From NCBI RefSeq assembly GCF_002205845.1, contig NZ_NISI01000001.1, positions 372,001 to 436,000 on the forward strand: DNA of 64,000 bases, in the 5' to 3' direction. The notes beneath the pieces were generated by a model. It was not told the origin of the DNA and made no database searches. It saw only the letters and a program-made list of their open reading frames with translations. The position numbers and the translations under genes are program-made. The DNA is from Roseateles puraquae (lineage in GTDB: Bacteria > Pseudomonadota > Gammaproteobacteria > Burkholderiales > Burkholderiaceae_C). This document shows positions 44,648-54,999 of the stretch, one piece after another (the stretch's first letter is position 1; each line of letters begins with the position of its first letter).

Positions 44648-47152
44648 TCAACGCAGTTGGTTCAGCATCGCCTCAGCCCGCGCCTTGAGCGGACCGCTGG
44701 CACGCTGGATCAACTCCTGCAGCACTTCGCGCGCACCTTCGGTGTCGCCGATCTGGCGGAACTCGTCTGCCAGTTCGAGCTGGCGCATCAGCGGGTCGCC
44801 GTCATCGTCGCCCAGGGCTTCGATGGCTTTGGCCAGTTGGTCCGGCGCTTCAGCGGCAGGCACATCCACGCCGAGATCGAAGTCGAGGTCGGTCGATGCC
44901 GCTGGCGCCGGCGTCGCGGTCACCGGCAGGTCGCCCATGCCGCTGAGGTCGAAGCTCAGGTCAGGCGCGGGCGGTGCGGTACGGGTGCCGCGGCTGGAGA
45001 TGTCGAAGTCCATCGTCATCGGCGCATGCTCGACCGAGGCCGGCATGGCCTGGGTGGCTGCCATGGCGTTGGGCGACACCGGCTCCGGGGCGTCCAGGTC
45101 CAGGTCCAGCGCGAGGTCGAAGCCGCTGACCGGGCCTGTGTCGGGGCCGCTGCGCATCGCGTCGGTCGACAGATGGGCCGCCGCAGCCGCCGCAGCCGCC
45201 GCCCCCGGCGGCAGCGCCGTCTGGGGCAGCGTGCTGGCATTCATCGGCTCCGGACGCAGTTCGGGGCCGTCATCGCTGAGCGCCGGTGCGCCACCAGGCT
45301 GGTAGAGCGGATTGTCCGGATCGATGCCACGGCCCAGCTCCTGCGCCTTGCTCCAGTCTTCGCCCGAGCCCTTGGTCTCGGCGTAGAGCTGCACGGCCAG
45401 TTGCTCAAAGCCCTTGATGTCACGCCGCTTGGCGTAGACCTCCAGCAGCTTCAGGCGGATGGCCAGGCGCGTCGGGTTGGCGCGCAGGGCTTCCTTCAGG
45501 ATTTCCTCGGCCTGCAGGTCGCGGCCGTAGGCCAGGTAGACGTCGGCCTCGGCGACCGGGTCCACATCGCCGATGGCATCGAGCTGGCTCAGCGAGTAGC
45601 TCATGGACGACTGGCCGCTGTTCTGCGTATCGCGGGTGTCCACGCGCTGACCGCCAGTGCCGCCGAAGAAGGAGTCCGGCTGCAGGCGGCTTTCGTGGAA
45701 GCCCGTCTCGGCCGCGTGGGCCGGGCGACGCGAGCGCAGACGGTACAGACCGAAGCCCCCCAGCACGGCCACGAGGGCGCCCACCAGAGGCAGCACCACG
45801 GGGCTGTCGAGCAGCTGCTCAATCAAACCAGGCGGCTCGGCAGCCGGCGGGGGCGGCAGCGGCGCGCTGGCGCGCGGTGCCGGGCGCGATGCCGCGCTGG
45901 CAGCCGCCACCGGCGCAGAGGCCGCCACCGCTGCGGAAGCGGGTTCGGCTGCCGCGACGACCGGGGCGGGAGCTGGCAGGGCTGGCGTTGGCACCACGGC
46001 CGGCGCCGGCGCCGGTGCGGAGGCTGCCGGCTTGGCGGCGCTGGAGAGCTTCTTGAGCTCTTCCACGTTGCGCGTCAGCTCCGCCACGCGGGCGGCCGCG
46101 TCCTTCTTCTCGGTGTCTTTGGACAGCTTGGCTTCAGCCGCGCTGGCCGAGCCCCCCGCCTTGCTGAGCGTGAGCTTGTCGGGCGTCGGCGCTGCCGCCG
46201 GCTTGCGATCGTCCACGGCCGCTTGCACCTGCCCCTTGGACTGGCGCTCGCTCTCGGTGTTTTGCAGCGTCGGCGCGGCCGACGCCAGGCGTTGGCGGTA
46301 AGCCGAGAAGTCGGCGCTCTGCGCCAGGATGATTTGACGCGCCTCGCTCTGCGGCACCGCGGCCAGCGCGTCGCTGCCCGGCACCTGCAGGACCGTACCG
46401 GCCTTCAGACGGTTCATGTTGCCGTCGATGAAGGCGTCGGGGTTGTTGCGGAACAGGCCTACCAGCATCTGGTCAAGCGAGATGCCGCTGACCTGCGTGC
46501 GGGAAGCCACCTTGGAAAGCGTGTCGCCGGGGCGAACCGGCACTTCGGAGGCGGCAGTCACGGGCGGACGCACCACCGGCGCCGGGGCGGCCGGTGCGCG
46601 GGCTGCCGCCACGGGAGCCGGGACGTTGCCGTTGCGCGGCAGGGCCGACGTGACGGCCGGTGCCGGCGCGGGCACGGCCTCGCTGGAGGCTGCACCGGCC
46701 GGCGCAGGCGCGGCGGAGATGGCGGGCTGCGCGGTCACCACCGGCGCAGGCTTGGCCAGGCTCGGAGGATCGAACAGCAGCGTGTATTCGCGCACGAGAC
46801 GACCACCGGTCCACGTCAGCTCCAGGATGACGTCGACGAACGGCTCCTGCACCGAGCGGTCGCTGCTGACCCGCAGCACGGTACGGCCGCCGTTGCGAAC
46901 GACCTGCACCTGGGTGGAGGTGAGCACCGGGTTGTATTCGATGCCGCTGCTGCGGTAGGAATCAGGCGGCGCGACTCGAACCTTCAGGCTGGCAGCCTCT
47001 TCAGGCGTCAGGCTGGTGATGTCGATCTCAGCCCGCATGGTTTCGCCGAGCGCCGACTGGACGCTCAGTTTGCCCAGGCCCAGAGCCTGTGCGCCGCTGC
47101 CGGCCACGAGCAGCGCAGCAGCCAACGCGAGATGATGGCGAGCAAAGCCCAT
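44648..47152 (-). CDS. fimV: FimV-like pilus-assembly/polar-hub protein
   Basis: 834 residues. Signal peptide MGFARHHLALAAALLVAGSG, FimV N-terminal domain 'LGLGKLSVQSALGETMRAEIDITSLTPEEAASLKVRVAPPDSYRSSGIEYN', then a LysM domain ('VPVRPGDTLSKVASRTQVSG'), a coiled coil, a Pro/Ala-rich stretch, one membrane helix ('VVLPLVGALVAVLGGFGLYRLRS'), and a large acidic cytoplasmic part ending in the FimV C-terminal TPR-like module ('LELADEFRQIGDTEGAREVLQELIQRA'). Supports type IV pili and cell-pole organisation. ATG 47152 has a GAGGGAG site. Confidence 0.93.
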   Translation of the reverse strand: MGFARHHLALAAALLVAGSGAQALGLGKLSVQSALGETMRAEIDITSLTPEEAASLKVRVAPPDSYRSSGIEYNPVLTSTQVQVVRNGGRTVLRVSSDRSVQEPFVDVILELTWTGGRLVREYTLLFDPPSLAKPAPVVTAQPAISAAPAPAGAASSEAVPAPAPAVTSALPRNGNVPAPVAAARAPAAPAPVVRPPVTAASEVPVRPGDTLSKVASRTQVSGISLDQMLVGLFRNNPDAFIDGNMNRLKAGTVLQVPGSDALAAVPQSEARQIILAQSADFSAYRQRLASAAPTLQNTESERQSKGQVQAAVDDRKPAAAPTPDKLTLSKAGGSASAAEAKLSKDTEKKDAAARVAELTRNVEELKKLSSAAKPAASAPAPAPAVVPTPALPAPAPVVAAAEPASAAVAASAPVAAASAASRPAPRASAPLPPPPAAEPPGLIEQLLDSPVVLPLVGALVAVLGGFGLYRLRSRRPAHAAETGFHESRLQPDSFFGGTGGQRVDTRDTQNSGQSSMSYSLSQLDAIGDVDPVAEADVYLAYGRDLQAEEILKEALRANPTRLAIRLKLLEVYAKRRDIKGFEQLAVQLYAETKGSGEDWSKAQELGRGIDPDNPLYQPGGAPALSDDGPELRPEPMNASTLPQTALPPGAAAAAAAAAHLSTDAMRSGPDTGPVSGFDLALDLDLDAPEPVSPNAMAATQAMPASVEHAPMTMDFDISSRGTRTAPPAPDLSFDLSGMGDLPVTATPAPAASTDLDFDLGVDVPAAEAPDQLAKAIEALGDDDGDPLMRQLELADEFRQIGDTEGAREVLQELIQRASGPLKARAEAMLNQLR

Positions 47153-47213
47153 GGGTCGAACTCCCTCGATTGCGTCGCGGATGTGGTCTTTCAAGGCATT
47201 CCCCAAAGCAACA

Positions 47214-47239
47214 AGGCGGGGCTGTTGAGGGCCCCGCCT
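47214..47239 (-). terminator. stem-loop in the fimV leader region
   Basis: 9-bp stem AGGCGGGGC / GCCCCGCCT with an 8-nt loop, followed on the minus strand by TTGTTGCTTTG, about 60 bp before the fimV start. It may be an attenuator. Confidence 0.55.
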
Positions 47240-47450
47240 GTCTCGATCTTCAGCAAGCAAATGCACGAACCGGCTGGTAACACGGGTTTGCACGATGTGG
47301 CCTGCGTCGAGTTTCAAATCAAAAACACAACGACATCAAGCATATACGCTGAATTGCTCAAGCGGTATGTGATGTGTCGCTTGGTTTCAATATCAACGCC
47401 CGGGTGAACCCTAGGTCGGCACGTAAAAGACCGTAAGCAAATCACGAAGA

Positions 47451-47475
47451 CGGCCGTTACGCGAGGGAACGGCCG
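47451..47475 (-). terminator. stem-loop after asd
   Basis: 8-bp stem CGGCCGTT / AACGGCCG with a 9-nt loop lies 11 bp after the asd stop. The tail on the minus strand is TCTTCGTGATTTGC, weakly T-rich. Confidence 0.6.
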
Positions 47476-47486
47476 CCAGCACCCGA

Positions 47487-48599
47487 TCAGCGCTCGATCA
47501 GGATGCGCAGCATGCGGCGCAGCGGCTCGGCGGCGCCCCACAGGAGCTGGTCGCCGATGGTGAAGGCGCCCAAGTACTCGGGACCCATGGCGAGCTTGCG
47601 CAGACGGCCGACCGGGATGGTCATCGTGCCCGTCACGGCCACGGGCGTCAGGTCGCGGATGGTGGCTTCACGGGTGTTCGGGACCACCTTCACCCAGGCG
47701 TTGTCGGCGGCGATCATGGCCTCGATGTCGGCCAGCGGCACGTCCTTCTTGAGCTTGAAGGTCAGGGCCTGGCTGTGGCAGCGCATGGCGCCCACACGCA
47801 CGCAGAAGCCATCGACAGGGATCGCGCCGGAGCCGAGGATCTTGTTCGTCTCGGCCATGCCCTTCCACTCTTCCTTGGACTGGCCGTTGCCCAGGTCCTT
47901 GTCGATCCACGGGATCAGCGAACCGCCCAGCGGCACGCCGAAGTTGGCGGTTTCTTCCGCAGACAGCGAGCGCTGCTTGGCGATGACCTGGCGATCAATC
48001 TCGAGGATGGCGCTCTTGGGGTCATCCAGCAGCGACTTCACCGAGGCGTTCAGCGTGCCGTACTGCGTCAGCAATTCACGCATGTGCTGGGCGCCACCGC
48101 CGGAAGCGGCCTGGTAGGTCTGGGTAGACATCCACTCGACCAGCCCGGCCTTGTACAGCGCGCCCACACCCATCAGCATGCAGCTCACGGTGCAATTGCC
48201 GCCAATCCAGTTCTTGCCGCCGCTGGCCAGCGCCTTGTCGATGACGGGGCGGTTGACCGGATCCAGGATGATGACCGCGTCGTCGGCCATGCGCAGCGTG
48301 GAGGCGGCATCGATCCAGTGGCCGTTCCAGCCCGCAGCGCGCAGCTTGGGGTAGACCTCGGTCGTGTAGTCGCCGCCCTGGGCGGTGATGATGATGTCGC
48401 AGCGCTTGAGCTGGTCGATGTCGAAGGCGTTTTGCAGCGTCTTCTCGTTCTTGGCCTGGGCTGGGGCAGCGCCGCCGGCGTTGGAGGTCGAGAAGAACAG
48501 CGGCTCGATCAGGTCGAAATCCGATTCGGCGGTCATGCGCTCCATGAGCACCGAACCCACCATGCCGCGCCAGCCTACGAGGCCTACCAAGGTCGTCAT
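47487..48599 (-). CDS. asd: aspartate-semialdehyde dehydrogenase
   Basis: 370 residues; makes aspartate semialdehyde for lysine, threonine, methionine and cell-wall diaminopimelate. '[19 protein letters not shown]' binds NADP; the catalytic Cys is in '[20 protein letters not shown]'. Length and the GGNCTVS motif fit the gammaproteobacterial-type enzyme. Three in-frame starts (TTG, ATG, ATG) lie together at 48605-48597; ATG 48599 has the best spacing (6 nt) to AAGGA. Confidence 0.96.
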   Translation of the reverse strand: MTTLVGLVGWRGMVGSVLMERMTAESDFDLIEPLFFSTSNAGGAAPAQAKNEKTLQNAFDIDQLKRCDIIITAQGGDYTTEVYPKLRAAGWNGHWIDAASTLRMADDAVIILDPVNRPVIDKALASGGKNWIGGNCTVSCMLMGVGALYKAGLVEWMSTQTYQAASGGGAQHMRELLTQYGTLNASVKSLLDDPKSAILEIDRQVIAKQRSLSAEETANFGVPLGGSLIPWIDKDLGNGQSKEEWKGMAETNKILGSGAIPVDGFCVRVGAMRCHSQALTFKLKKDVPLADIEAMIAADNAWVKVVPNTREATIRDLTPVAVTGTMTIPVGRLRKLAMGPEYLGAFTIGDQLLWGAAEPLRRMLRILIER

Positions 48600-48692
48600 C
48601 ATCAATCCTTTCGTCTTTCGGTCACCAAACCCCTTCCACTTCGGGCCCCGGCTCGTTCGCCGGGTCTGGTGGGGGCGAGACGAGACGGAGCG

Positions 48693-49790
48693 TTAGCTCT
48701 TAATGGTTTTGGTGGTGGTGATGGCTTTGACGACGGCGTCGCCCATCTCGACGGTCGAAACCTTCGAGGTGCCTTCACTCCAGATGTCGGCGGTGCGCAA
48801 GCCCTGGGCCAGCACCGACTGCACCGCAGCTTCGATACGAGCAGCGGCGTAGGGCAGGTTGAGGGAGAACTTGAGCATCATGGCAGCGGACAGGATTGTA
48901 GCCAGCGGGTTGGCGATGCCCTTGCCGGCGATGTCCGGCGCGCTGCCGTGGGAGGGTTCGTAGAGGCCCTTGTTGTTTACGTCCAACGAGGCGGACGGCA
49001 GCATGCCGATCGACCCCGTGAGCATCGCGGCTTCGTCGGACAGGATGTCGCCGAACATATTGCCCGTCACGACCACGTCGAACTTCTTGGGCGCCTTGAC
49101 GAGCTGCATCGCGGCGTTGTCCACGTACATGTGGTCGAGTTCGACGTCCGGGTAGTCCTTGTGGACCTCGGTGACCACGTCCTTCCAGAACTGGAAGGTC
49201 TCCAGCACGTTCGCCTTGTCGACGCTGGTCACCTTCTTGTTGCGCTTGCGCGCCGCCTGGAAGGCCACGTGGGCGATGCGCTCGATCTCGGGGCGCGAGT
49301 AGCGCATCGTGTCGAACGCTTCCTCGGCACCCGGGAAGTGGCCGTCAACTGCCGTGCGGCGACCGCGCGGCTGGCCGAAGTAGATGTCGCCGGTCAACTC
49401 GCGAATGATGAGGATGTCGAGCCCCGCCACCAGCTCGGGCTTGAGCGACGACGCATGCGTCAGCTGCTCGTAGCAGATGGCCGGGCGGAAATTCGCGAAC
49501 AGGCCCAGGGCCTTGCGCAGGCCCAGGATGGCTTGCTCGGGGCGCAGCGCGCGTTCGAGCTTGTCGTACTTCCAGTCGCCGACGGCACCGAACAGCACCG
49601 CGTCGGCTTCCTGGGCGAGCTTCAAGGTGGCCGGCGGCAGCGGGTGGCCACTGTTCTCGTAAGCCTTGCCGCCCACGTCGGCCCATTCGAGCGTCAGCGG
49701 CAGGTCCAGCGCCTGCAGGACCTTGACGGCCTCGGCCATGATTTCCGGGCCGATGCCATCGCCGGGGAGAACTGCAATCTTCTTGGTCAT
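48693..49790 (-). CDS. leuB: 3-isopropylmalate dehydrogenase
   Basis: 365 residues. '[21 protein letters not shown]', '[19 protein letters not shown]', '[16 protein letters not shown]', '[30 protein letters not shown]', '[24 protein letters not shown]': all catalytic and Mg/NAD-binding segments of the beta-decarboxylating dehydrogenases. Third enzyme of leucine synthesis. 1 bp separates it from leuD. Confidence 0.98.
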   Translation of the reverse strand: MTKKIAVLPGDGIGPEIMAEAVKVLQALDLPLTLEWADVGGKAYENSGHPLPPATLKLAQEADAVLFGAVGDWKYDKLERALRPEQAILGLRKALGLFANFRPAICYEQLTHASSLKPELVAGLDILIIRELTGDIYFGQPRGRRTAVDGHFPGAEEAFDTMRYSRPEIERIAHVAFQAARKRNKKVTSVDKANVLETFQFWKDVVTEVHKDYPDVELDHMYVDNAAMQLVKAPKKFDVVVTGNMFGDILSDEAAMLTGSIGMLPSASLDVNNKGLYEPSHGSAPDIAGKGIANPLATILSAAMMLKFSLNLPYAAARIEAAVQSVLAQGLRTADIWSEGTSKVSTVEMGDAVVKAITTTKTIKS

Positions 49791-49791
49791 G

Positions 49792-50439
49792 TCAGACGAT
49801 GCGATGGTTGAGCCAGGGTTTGGCGGCGATGCGCTGCGCCTCGTAGGCGCGAATCTTGTCTGCGTGCTGCAGGGTCAGGCCGATCTCGTCCAGACCGCCG
49901 ATCAGGCATTCCTTGCGGAAGGGCTCGATGTCGAAAGGCAACTCGGCGCCATCCGGCTTCACAACGACCTGGCGCGGCAGGTCGATGGTGAGCTGGTAGC
50001 CCGGGAAGGCGGCGACTTCGTCGAACAGGCGCGCGATGGCCCCTTCCGGCAAGACGATGGGCAGCAGGCCGTTCTTGAAGCAGTTGTTGAAGAAGATGTC
50101 GGCGAAGCTCGGTGCCAGGATGGCGCGGAAGCCGTACTGCTGCAGCGCCCACGGCGCGTGCTCGCGGCTGGAGCCGCAGCCGAAATTCTGGCGCGCGATC
50201 AGCACGCTGGCGCCAGCGAAGCGCGGCTGGTTCAGCACGAAGTCGGGGTTGGGCTTGCGGCTGCTCGGGTCCTGACCCGGCTCGCCGTGGTCGAGGTAGC
50301 GCCATTCGTCGAACAGGTTGGGGCCGAACCCCGTGCGCTTGATCGACTTCAGGAACTGCTTCGGAATGATCGCGTCGGTGTCGACGTTCTCGCGGTCTAT
50401 GGGGGCCACGAGACCCGTGTGGAGGGTGAACTTATCCAT
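49792..50439 (-). CDS. leuD: 3-isopropylmalate dehydratase small subunit
   Basis: 215 residues of the aconitase swivel-domain fold: '[26 protein letters not shown]', '[50 protein letters not shown]'. It pairs with LeuC. It starts 2 bp after the leuC stop. Confidence 0.98.
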   Translation of the reverse strand: MDKFTLHTGLVAPIDRENVDTDAIIPKQFLKSIKRTGFGPNLFDEWRYLDHGEPGQDPSSRKPNPDFVLNQPRFAGASVLIARQNFGCGSSREHAPWALQQYGFRAILAPSFADIFFNNCFKNGLLPIVLPEGAIARLFDEVAAFPGYQLTIDLPRQVVVKPDGAELPFDIEPFRKECLIGGLDEIGLTLQHADKIRAYEAQRIAAKPWLNHRIV

Positions 50440-50441
50440 GC

Positions 50442-51854
50442 TCAGCTCAGGGTCCGGACGTCAACGAAGTGGCCGGTCATCGCGGCAGCAGCGGCCATGG
50501 CGGGGCTGACGAGGTGGGTGCGGCCACCAGCGCCCTGGCGGCCTTCGAAATTGCGGTTGCTGGTGGAGGCGCAGCGCTCGCCCGGCTCCAGCCGGTCGGC
50601 GTTCATCGCCAGGCACATCGAGCAGCCGGGCTCACGCCATTCGAAGCCGGCCGCCTTGAAGACCTGATCCAGGCCTTCGGCTTCCGCCTGCGCCTTCACG
50701 AGGCCGGACCCCGGCACGACCAGGGCCAACTTGATATTGCGAGCCACGCGGCCGCCGACGCGCTTGACGACGGCCGCCGCCTCACGCATGTCCTCGATGC
50801 GGCTGTTGGTACAGGAGCCGATGAAGACCTTGTCGACATGGATGTCGCTGATCGCCTTGTTCGGCTCCAATGCCATGTAGGTCAGCGCGCGCTCGATGGC
50901 GCCACGCTTGACGGCATCCTTCTCCTTGTCGGGGTCGGGCACGCGGTCGTCGATGGCCAGCACCATCTCGGGCGAAGTGCCCCAGGTCACCTGCGGGCGG
51001 ATCTGCGCGGCATCGATCTCGACGACCTTGTCGAAGTGTGCGCCGGGGTCGGAATGCAGCGTGCGCCAGTAGGCGACGGCCTGGTCCCACTCCACGCCTT
51101 GTGGCGAGAAGGGGCGGCCCTTGACGTAGTTGATCGTGGTGTCGTCAACCGCGATGAGGCCGGCGCGCGCACCGGCTTCGATGGCCATGTTGCAGACCGT
51201 CATGCGGCCTTCCATGCTGAGCGCGCGAATGGCCGAGCCGGCAAACTCGATGGTGTAGCCCGTACCGCCGGCGGTGCCGATGCGGCCGATGATGGCCAGC
51301 ACGATGTCCTTGGCGCCGCAGCCGCGGGGCAACTGCCCCTCGACCTTGACGAGCAGGTTCTTGGCCTTCTTGGCCGACAGCGTCTGGGTAGCGAGCACAT
51401 GCTCGACCTCGCTGGTGCCGATGCCGTGCGCAAGCGCACCGAAGGCGCCATGCGTGGAGGTGTGGCTGTCACCGCAGACGACGGTCATGCCGGGCAGCGT
51501 GGCGCCCTGCTCCGGGCCGATGACGTGGACGATGCCCTGCCGCTTGTCGCTCATCTTGAACTGCGTGATGCCGAAGCGGTCGCAGTTCGCGTCGAGCGTA
51601 TCGACCTGGAGCTTGGACACCGGGTCGGCGATGCCCTGGCTGCGGTCGGTGGTGGGCACGTTGTGATCGCTGACCGCGAGGTTCGCGCTCAGGCGCCAGA
51701 CCTTGCGGCCGGCAATGTCCAGGCCTTCGAAGGCTTGCGGGCTGGTCACCTCGTGCACGAGGTGCCGGTCGATGTAGAGCAGCGCCGTGCCGTCCGGCTC
51801 GGTGTGCACGACATGCTCGTCCCAGAGCTTGTCGTAAAGGGTTCTTGAAGTCAT
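50442..51854 (-). CDS. leuC: 3-isopropylmalate dehydratase large subunit
   Basis: 470-residue aconitase-fold protein with the 4Fe-4S cysteines in '[21 protein letters not shown]' and '[13 protein letters not shown]', plus '[33 protein letters not shown]'. Isomerises 2- to 3-isopropylmalate with LeuD. ATG 51854 ([16 protein letters not shown]) overlaps the lysR stop by 4 bp; a longer upstream frame would lie inside lysR. Confidence 0.98.
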   Translation of the reverse strand: MTSRTLYDKLWDEHVVHTEPDGTALLYIDRHLVHEVTSPQAFEGLDIAGRKVWRLSANLAVSDHNVPTTDRSQGIADPVSKLQVDTLDANCDRFGITQFKMSDKRQGIVHVIGPEQGATLPGMTVVCGDSHTSTHGAFGALAHGIGTSEVEHVLATQTLSAKKAKNLLVKVEGQLPRGCGAKDIVLAIIGRIGTAGGTGYTIEFAGSAIRALSMEGRMTVCNMAIEAGARAGLIAVDDTTINYVKGRPFSPQGVEWDQAVAYWRTLHSDPGAHFDKVVEIDAAQIRPQVTWGTSPEMVLAIDDRVPDPDKEKDAVKRGAIERALTYMALEPNKAISDIHVDKVFIGSCTNSRIEDMREAAAVVKRVGGRVARNIKLALVVPGSGLVKAQAEAEGLDQVFKAAGFEWREPGCSMCLAMNADRLEPGERCASTSNRNFEGRQGAGGRTHLVSPAMAAAAAMTGHFVDVRTLS

Positions 51855-52744
51855 TGCTTCTCTCGCGGGATGAGGGTGTCCACGAAGCGTTGCACCACGG
51901 TAGGCAAGCGCTGTTGGCGCAGCACACCCAGGTAATAGTCGCGCTCGGCCCACGACTCTTCAAGCCGCAGGGCGCGCACGCCGAACACGCGGGTGAAGCG
52001 CTCGGCGGGATGTTCAGGAAGGACGGCCACGCCCAGGCCCGACTCCACGAGCTGGGCAATGCCGTCGAAGCCGCGCACCTGCAGGCGGGCGTTGAGCGTC
52101 TTGCCGCGGGCCGCAGCCTGTTCACGCATCAGCTCCTGGGCGCTGGCGCCGGCATGCAGGCCGATGAGGTCATACGCCAGGAGATCGTCGAAGCTGACCG
52201 CCTCGCGGTTGGCCAGCGGATGCTTGAGCGGCACCAGCGCGGCCAGACGGCCACGGGCGAAGACCCAGGTCTGCACGCGGTTGTCCAGCACCGGGGCGGT
52301 GAAGACGCCGACGTCGGCCCGGCCTTCAGCGACCGCGGCCTGCACCTCGGCACTGGTGAGGTCTTCCAGGCTGATGCGGATCTGCGCATGCGCCTGGGAG
52401 AACTCCACCAGATACGGCGGCAGGCACTCGGCGATGGCACTGGTGTTGGAGGCGATGCGCAGATGCCCCTTGATGCCGCGCGAGAACTCCATCACCTCCG
52501 TCTCGAGGGCATAGAGCGATGCATGCAGCGAACGGATGTGACGCACCAACGCACGCCCCGCCTCGGTCGGCTCGACGCCGCGCGCGCGACGCTCGAAGAG
52601 CTGCACGCCGAGACGGCTTTCCAGGTCTGACAGCCGCTTGCTCGCCGCCGCCAGCGCCAGGTGCTCCTGGGCCGCGCCGCGGGTGATCGAGCGGGTCTGC
52701 TCGATGGCCAGCACGAGATTGAGGGTGGTGAGGTCGTGTCGCAT
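51851..52744 (-). CDS. LysR family transcriptional regulator coupled to leuCDB
   Basis: 297 residues. N-terminal winged helix-turn-helix ('[56 protein letters not shown]') and a type 2 periplasmic-binding-like effector domain ('[20 protein letters not shown]', '[23 protein letters not shown]'). Unusually for LysR genes it is not divergent from its neighbour: it is co-directional and overlaps leuC by 4 bp, so it should be made with the leu enzymes. Its ligand and target are not known; control of leu genes is inference. Confidence 0.93.
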   Translation of the reverse strand: MRHDLTTLNLVLAIEQTRSITRGAAQEHLALAAASKRLSDLESRLGVQLFERRARGVEPTEAGRALVRHIRSLHASLYALETEVMEFSRGIKGHLRIASNTSAIAECLPPYLVEFSQAHAQIRISLEDLTSAEVQAAVAEGRADVGVFTAPVLDNRVQTWVFARGRLAALVPLKHPLANREAVSFDDLLAYDLIGLHAGASAQELMREQAAARGKTLNARLQVRGFDGIAQLVESGLGVAVLPEHPAERFTRVFGVRALRLEESWAERDYYLGVLRQQRLPTVVQRFVDTLIPREKQ

Positions 52745-52825
52745 GGTGGGGTGGACTCCAGCATAGCCTTCGCGAAGAAGGCAATTCTGCGCCAGAAAGC
52801 GACTTTGGCTTCGCCGTTTGCGAAT

Positions 52826-54166
52826 TTACGACGGCACTTGCCCCGCCGCTTGGCGCAGTCCCCGCAACGCATTGCGGCTATGGGCGCCGAAGTGCCCCAG
52901 CAGGTTGGCAATCGCCCGATGCAACGCGTCCCGCTGCCCCTGCAGATCCCTCGCCAGCTCCGGCCCCAGCTGCGCCTCGTTCGCTGCAAAGTCGAAATTG
53001 GGGTCAGAGACGAATTTTGCCGGCGCCCCCACCACGACCGCCGCATCGGTGGCGGGCCCGGCCGCAAAGGCCTCGGCCGCCACCACCTCGCGCACGTAGG
53101 CCGGGCTCCAAGGCGGGTAACGCGCATCCAACGCGGCATCTCGCAGGGCCAGCTCCAGCGGACCATCGCGGCGTTGGCGGGCGTTTTCGAGAATCCAGCG
53201 CGTCTGGAACTGCTCCAGCACGAAATGCCGGTTGCCCTGCAGGACCACCAGCCCCTGCCGGTCTGCCGGCGCGCCCAGCTGCGCCTTCAGGTTGACCCAC
53301 ATCATGTGTCCGAGCGTCGCGCCCGGCGCCGCGCTGGCATGGTACGGCTGGGTCAGGTCCTGCACGTGGTGCAGCGCCAGGCCGGCGAAGCGCCAGCCCC
53401 AGTAGGCATGGCCCGTCTGCCAGGCGAGCACCGCCAGGCCACCGTATTGCTGCACGCGCAGCTCGGTGAAGGTGCGCGCAAAGCTGGGGGCCAGCGTGTT
53501 GAAGATCGCCCCCTGGTGGAAGAAGCCCATGTGGAACGGCGCCTGCGAGCCGATGGCCACCGCCGGATTGCCGAAGGGCTGCTTGCCAAAGCCGTAGTCC
53601 GGATGCCCCGGGTTGTCGTCAAAGAGGTTCAGGTCGTGCCCGTAGTCGGGCTCGTCGCAGGCCGATGCAAGCACGGCCAACGGCGCCACACCATCGCCTG
53701 GCGCCAAGGCCACGAAACGCTGCGTGGCCCCCTTGGACGGCGTGACCGCACTCACCACCGACGCGTCCAGCCGCGGCCCGCTCGGTTCCGCCTCGCGCGG
53801 GTCGGGTTGCAGGTAAAGCGCCAGGCGTGTTTGAGGAGACAGCCTCAGCGCCCGCAAGAACGCTGCCCGGCGCTGCTCGTCCGAGCGCGCAGCGTCAACC
53901 CTGAAGCGCAAGGCCTCAGGCCGCGGCGCGTGTTGCGGCAGATGCTGCCGCGCCCAGGCCTCTTGCGCCTCCAAGGTGCGAGCGATGGCCGCCTCCTGTG
54001 CCCGCAGAAAGTCCACCAGCGGCTCAGCGCGCACCGGTGCCGCCTGCGCGACCTCAGGCATGCGCTCGAACGCCCGGTAGCACATGGGCGTGTGATTGCC
54101 CCAGGCCAGCGCCGGGCCAGACGCGCAACCGGCAAGCAAGAAGAGCAGGACGAATCGACGAAGCAT
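52826..54166 (-). CDS. phospholipase C/P1-nuclease-like lipoprotein
   Basis: 446 residues. Lipoprotein signal 'MLRRFVLLFLLAGCASG' (lipobox LAGC). The mature N terminus 'WGNHTPMCYRAF' starts with Trp and an early His, and a later 'GLALHHVQDLTQPYHAS' carries the H-x3-D...P-x-H zinc pattern of the phospholipase C/S1-P1 nuclease fold. The middle 'DNPGHPDYGFGKQPFGN' may hold further ligands. Predicted to be a zinc hydrolase in the periplasm or on the outer membrane; phospholipid versus nucleic-acid substrate is open. About 70 bp before the two-component genes. Confidence 0.65.
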   Translation of the reverse strand: MLRRFVLLFLLAGCASGPALAWGNHTPMCYRAFERMPEVAQAAPVRAEPLVDFLRAQEAAIARTLEAQEAWARQHLPQHAPRPEALRFRVDAARSDEQRRAAFLRALRLSPQTRLALYLQPDPREAEPSGPRLDASVVSAVTPSKGATQRFVALAPGDGVAPLAVLASACDEPDYGHDLNLFDDNPGHPDYGFGKQPFGNPAVAIGSQAPFHMGFFHQGAIFNTLAPSFARTFTELRVQQYGGLAVLAWQTGHAYWGWRFAGLALHHVQDLTQPYHASAAPGATLGHMMWVNLKAQLGAPADRQGLVVLQGNRHFVLEQFQTRWILENARQRRDGPLELALRDAALDARYPPWSPAYVREVVAAEAFAAGPATDAAVVVGAPAKFVSDPNFDFAANEAQLGPELARDLQGQRDALHRAIANLLGHFGAHSRNALRGLRQAAGQVPS

Positions 54167-54237
54167 GAACGGACAGTGGGCGGCGGCCGGGTCGGGAAGC
54201 TGCGCATTCTGGCCTGCCCGGGCGCCGCGCCGGCACG

Positions 54238-54996
54238 CTACATCTGCCGGAACCGCGCCTGATAGCTCTGGCTCACGCTCAGGATGGCGTCATGCTGCTT
54301 CAGGTGGATGCGCATGCGGCCCAGCGCGCTGCGCTCCACCCAGTCGACGTGCGCCAGATTGACGATGGCATTGCGATGCACCTGCCAGAACGCCTGGGCG
54401 TCGAGCTGACCCGCAAGCTCCTTCAGGCTGAGCCGGATCCACCAGTCGCCGGCCTTCGTGACCACCTGGGTGTATTTGGTCTCGGCGCGGAAGAACAGCA
54501 CGTCGGCCACCGTCACCAGCCGCAAATGCTCCCCCTGCCCCACCTGCAGCCAGCGCAGCGGCTCGGCGCGCGCGGACACAGGATCGGTCGATGGCCGCTG
54601 CAGTTGCTGCAGCAGCCGGCTCAGATCCGGCGGCGCCGACTGCAGGCGCTCGCGCAGCCGTTGCACCGTCTGCGCCAATCGCACCGGCTGCAGCGGCTTG
54701 AGCAGGTAGTCCACCGCGCCCTGCTCGAACGCCTTCACGGCATGCTGGTCGTAGGCCGTGACGAACACCAGATGCAACGAGCCGCGCACTGCCTGCGCCA
54801 GCTCCAGGCCGCCCAGGCCCGGCAGGCGGATGTCGACGAAGGCCACATCAGGCCGCTGGGCGTGCAAGAGCGCCAAACCCTGCAGGCCATCGTCGGCTTC
54901 ACCCACGATGCGCAACTCGGGCCAGAGCTGGGCGAGGCGCTCGCGCAGGTCAGCGCGCGGCAGGGCTTCGTCTTCGATGAGGACAGCGGTCGGCAT
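54238..54996 (-). CDS. LytTR-type response regulator
   Basis: 252 residues. Receiver domain 1-115 with acidic pair ('AVLIEDEALPRADLRERLAQL'), phospho-acceptor Asp in 'RPDVAFVDIRLPGLGG', Thr/Lys switch 'VFVTAYDQHAVKAFEQGAVDYLLKPL'. LytTR DNA-binding domain 145-250 ('VADVLFFRAETKYTQVVTKAGDWWIRLSLKELAGQLDAQAFWQVHRNAIVNLAHV'). AlgR/LytR-like. It starts 3 bp after the stop of its sensor kinase gene. Confidence 0.95.
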   Translation of the reverse strand: MPTAVLIEDEALPRADLRERLAQLWPELRIVGEADDGLQGLALLHAQRPDVAFVDIRLPGLGGLELAQAVRGSLHLVFVTAYDQHAVKAFEQGAVDYLLKPLQPVRLAQTVQRLRERLQSAPPDLSRLLQQLQRPSTDPVSARAEPLRWLQVGQGEHLRLVTVADVLFFRAETKYTQVVTKAGDWWIRLSLKELAGQLDAQAFWQVHRNAIVNLAHVDWVERSALGRMRIHLKQHDAILSVSQSYQARFRQM

Positions 54997-54999
54997 GGG

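Larger units (their letters stand above)
47153..47486. other. intergenic region between asd and fimV
   Basis: 334 bp holding two hairpins (47214-47239 and 47451-47475) and a central AT-rich block (about 47310-47400) that probably contains the fimV promoter. An imperfect dyad CATATACGC...GCGGTATG lies at 47341-47368. I see no coding frame with a ribosome-binding site and no convincing -35/-10 pair. Confidence 0.5.

Noticed and set aside
43505-47407. A 1300-codon plus-strand frame opposite truA and fimV
   Set aside because: Antisense artefact of Ala/Pro-rich fimV; no start signal and repetitive Arg/Gly composition.
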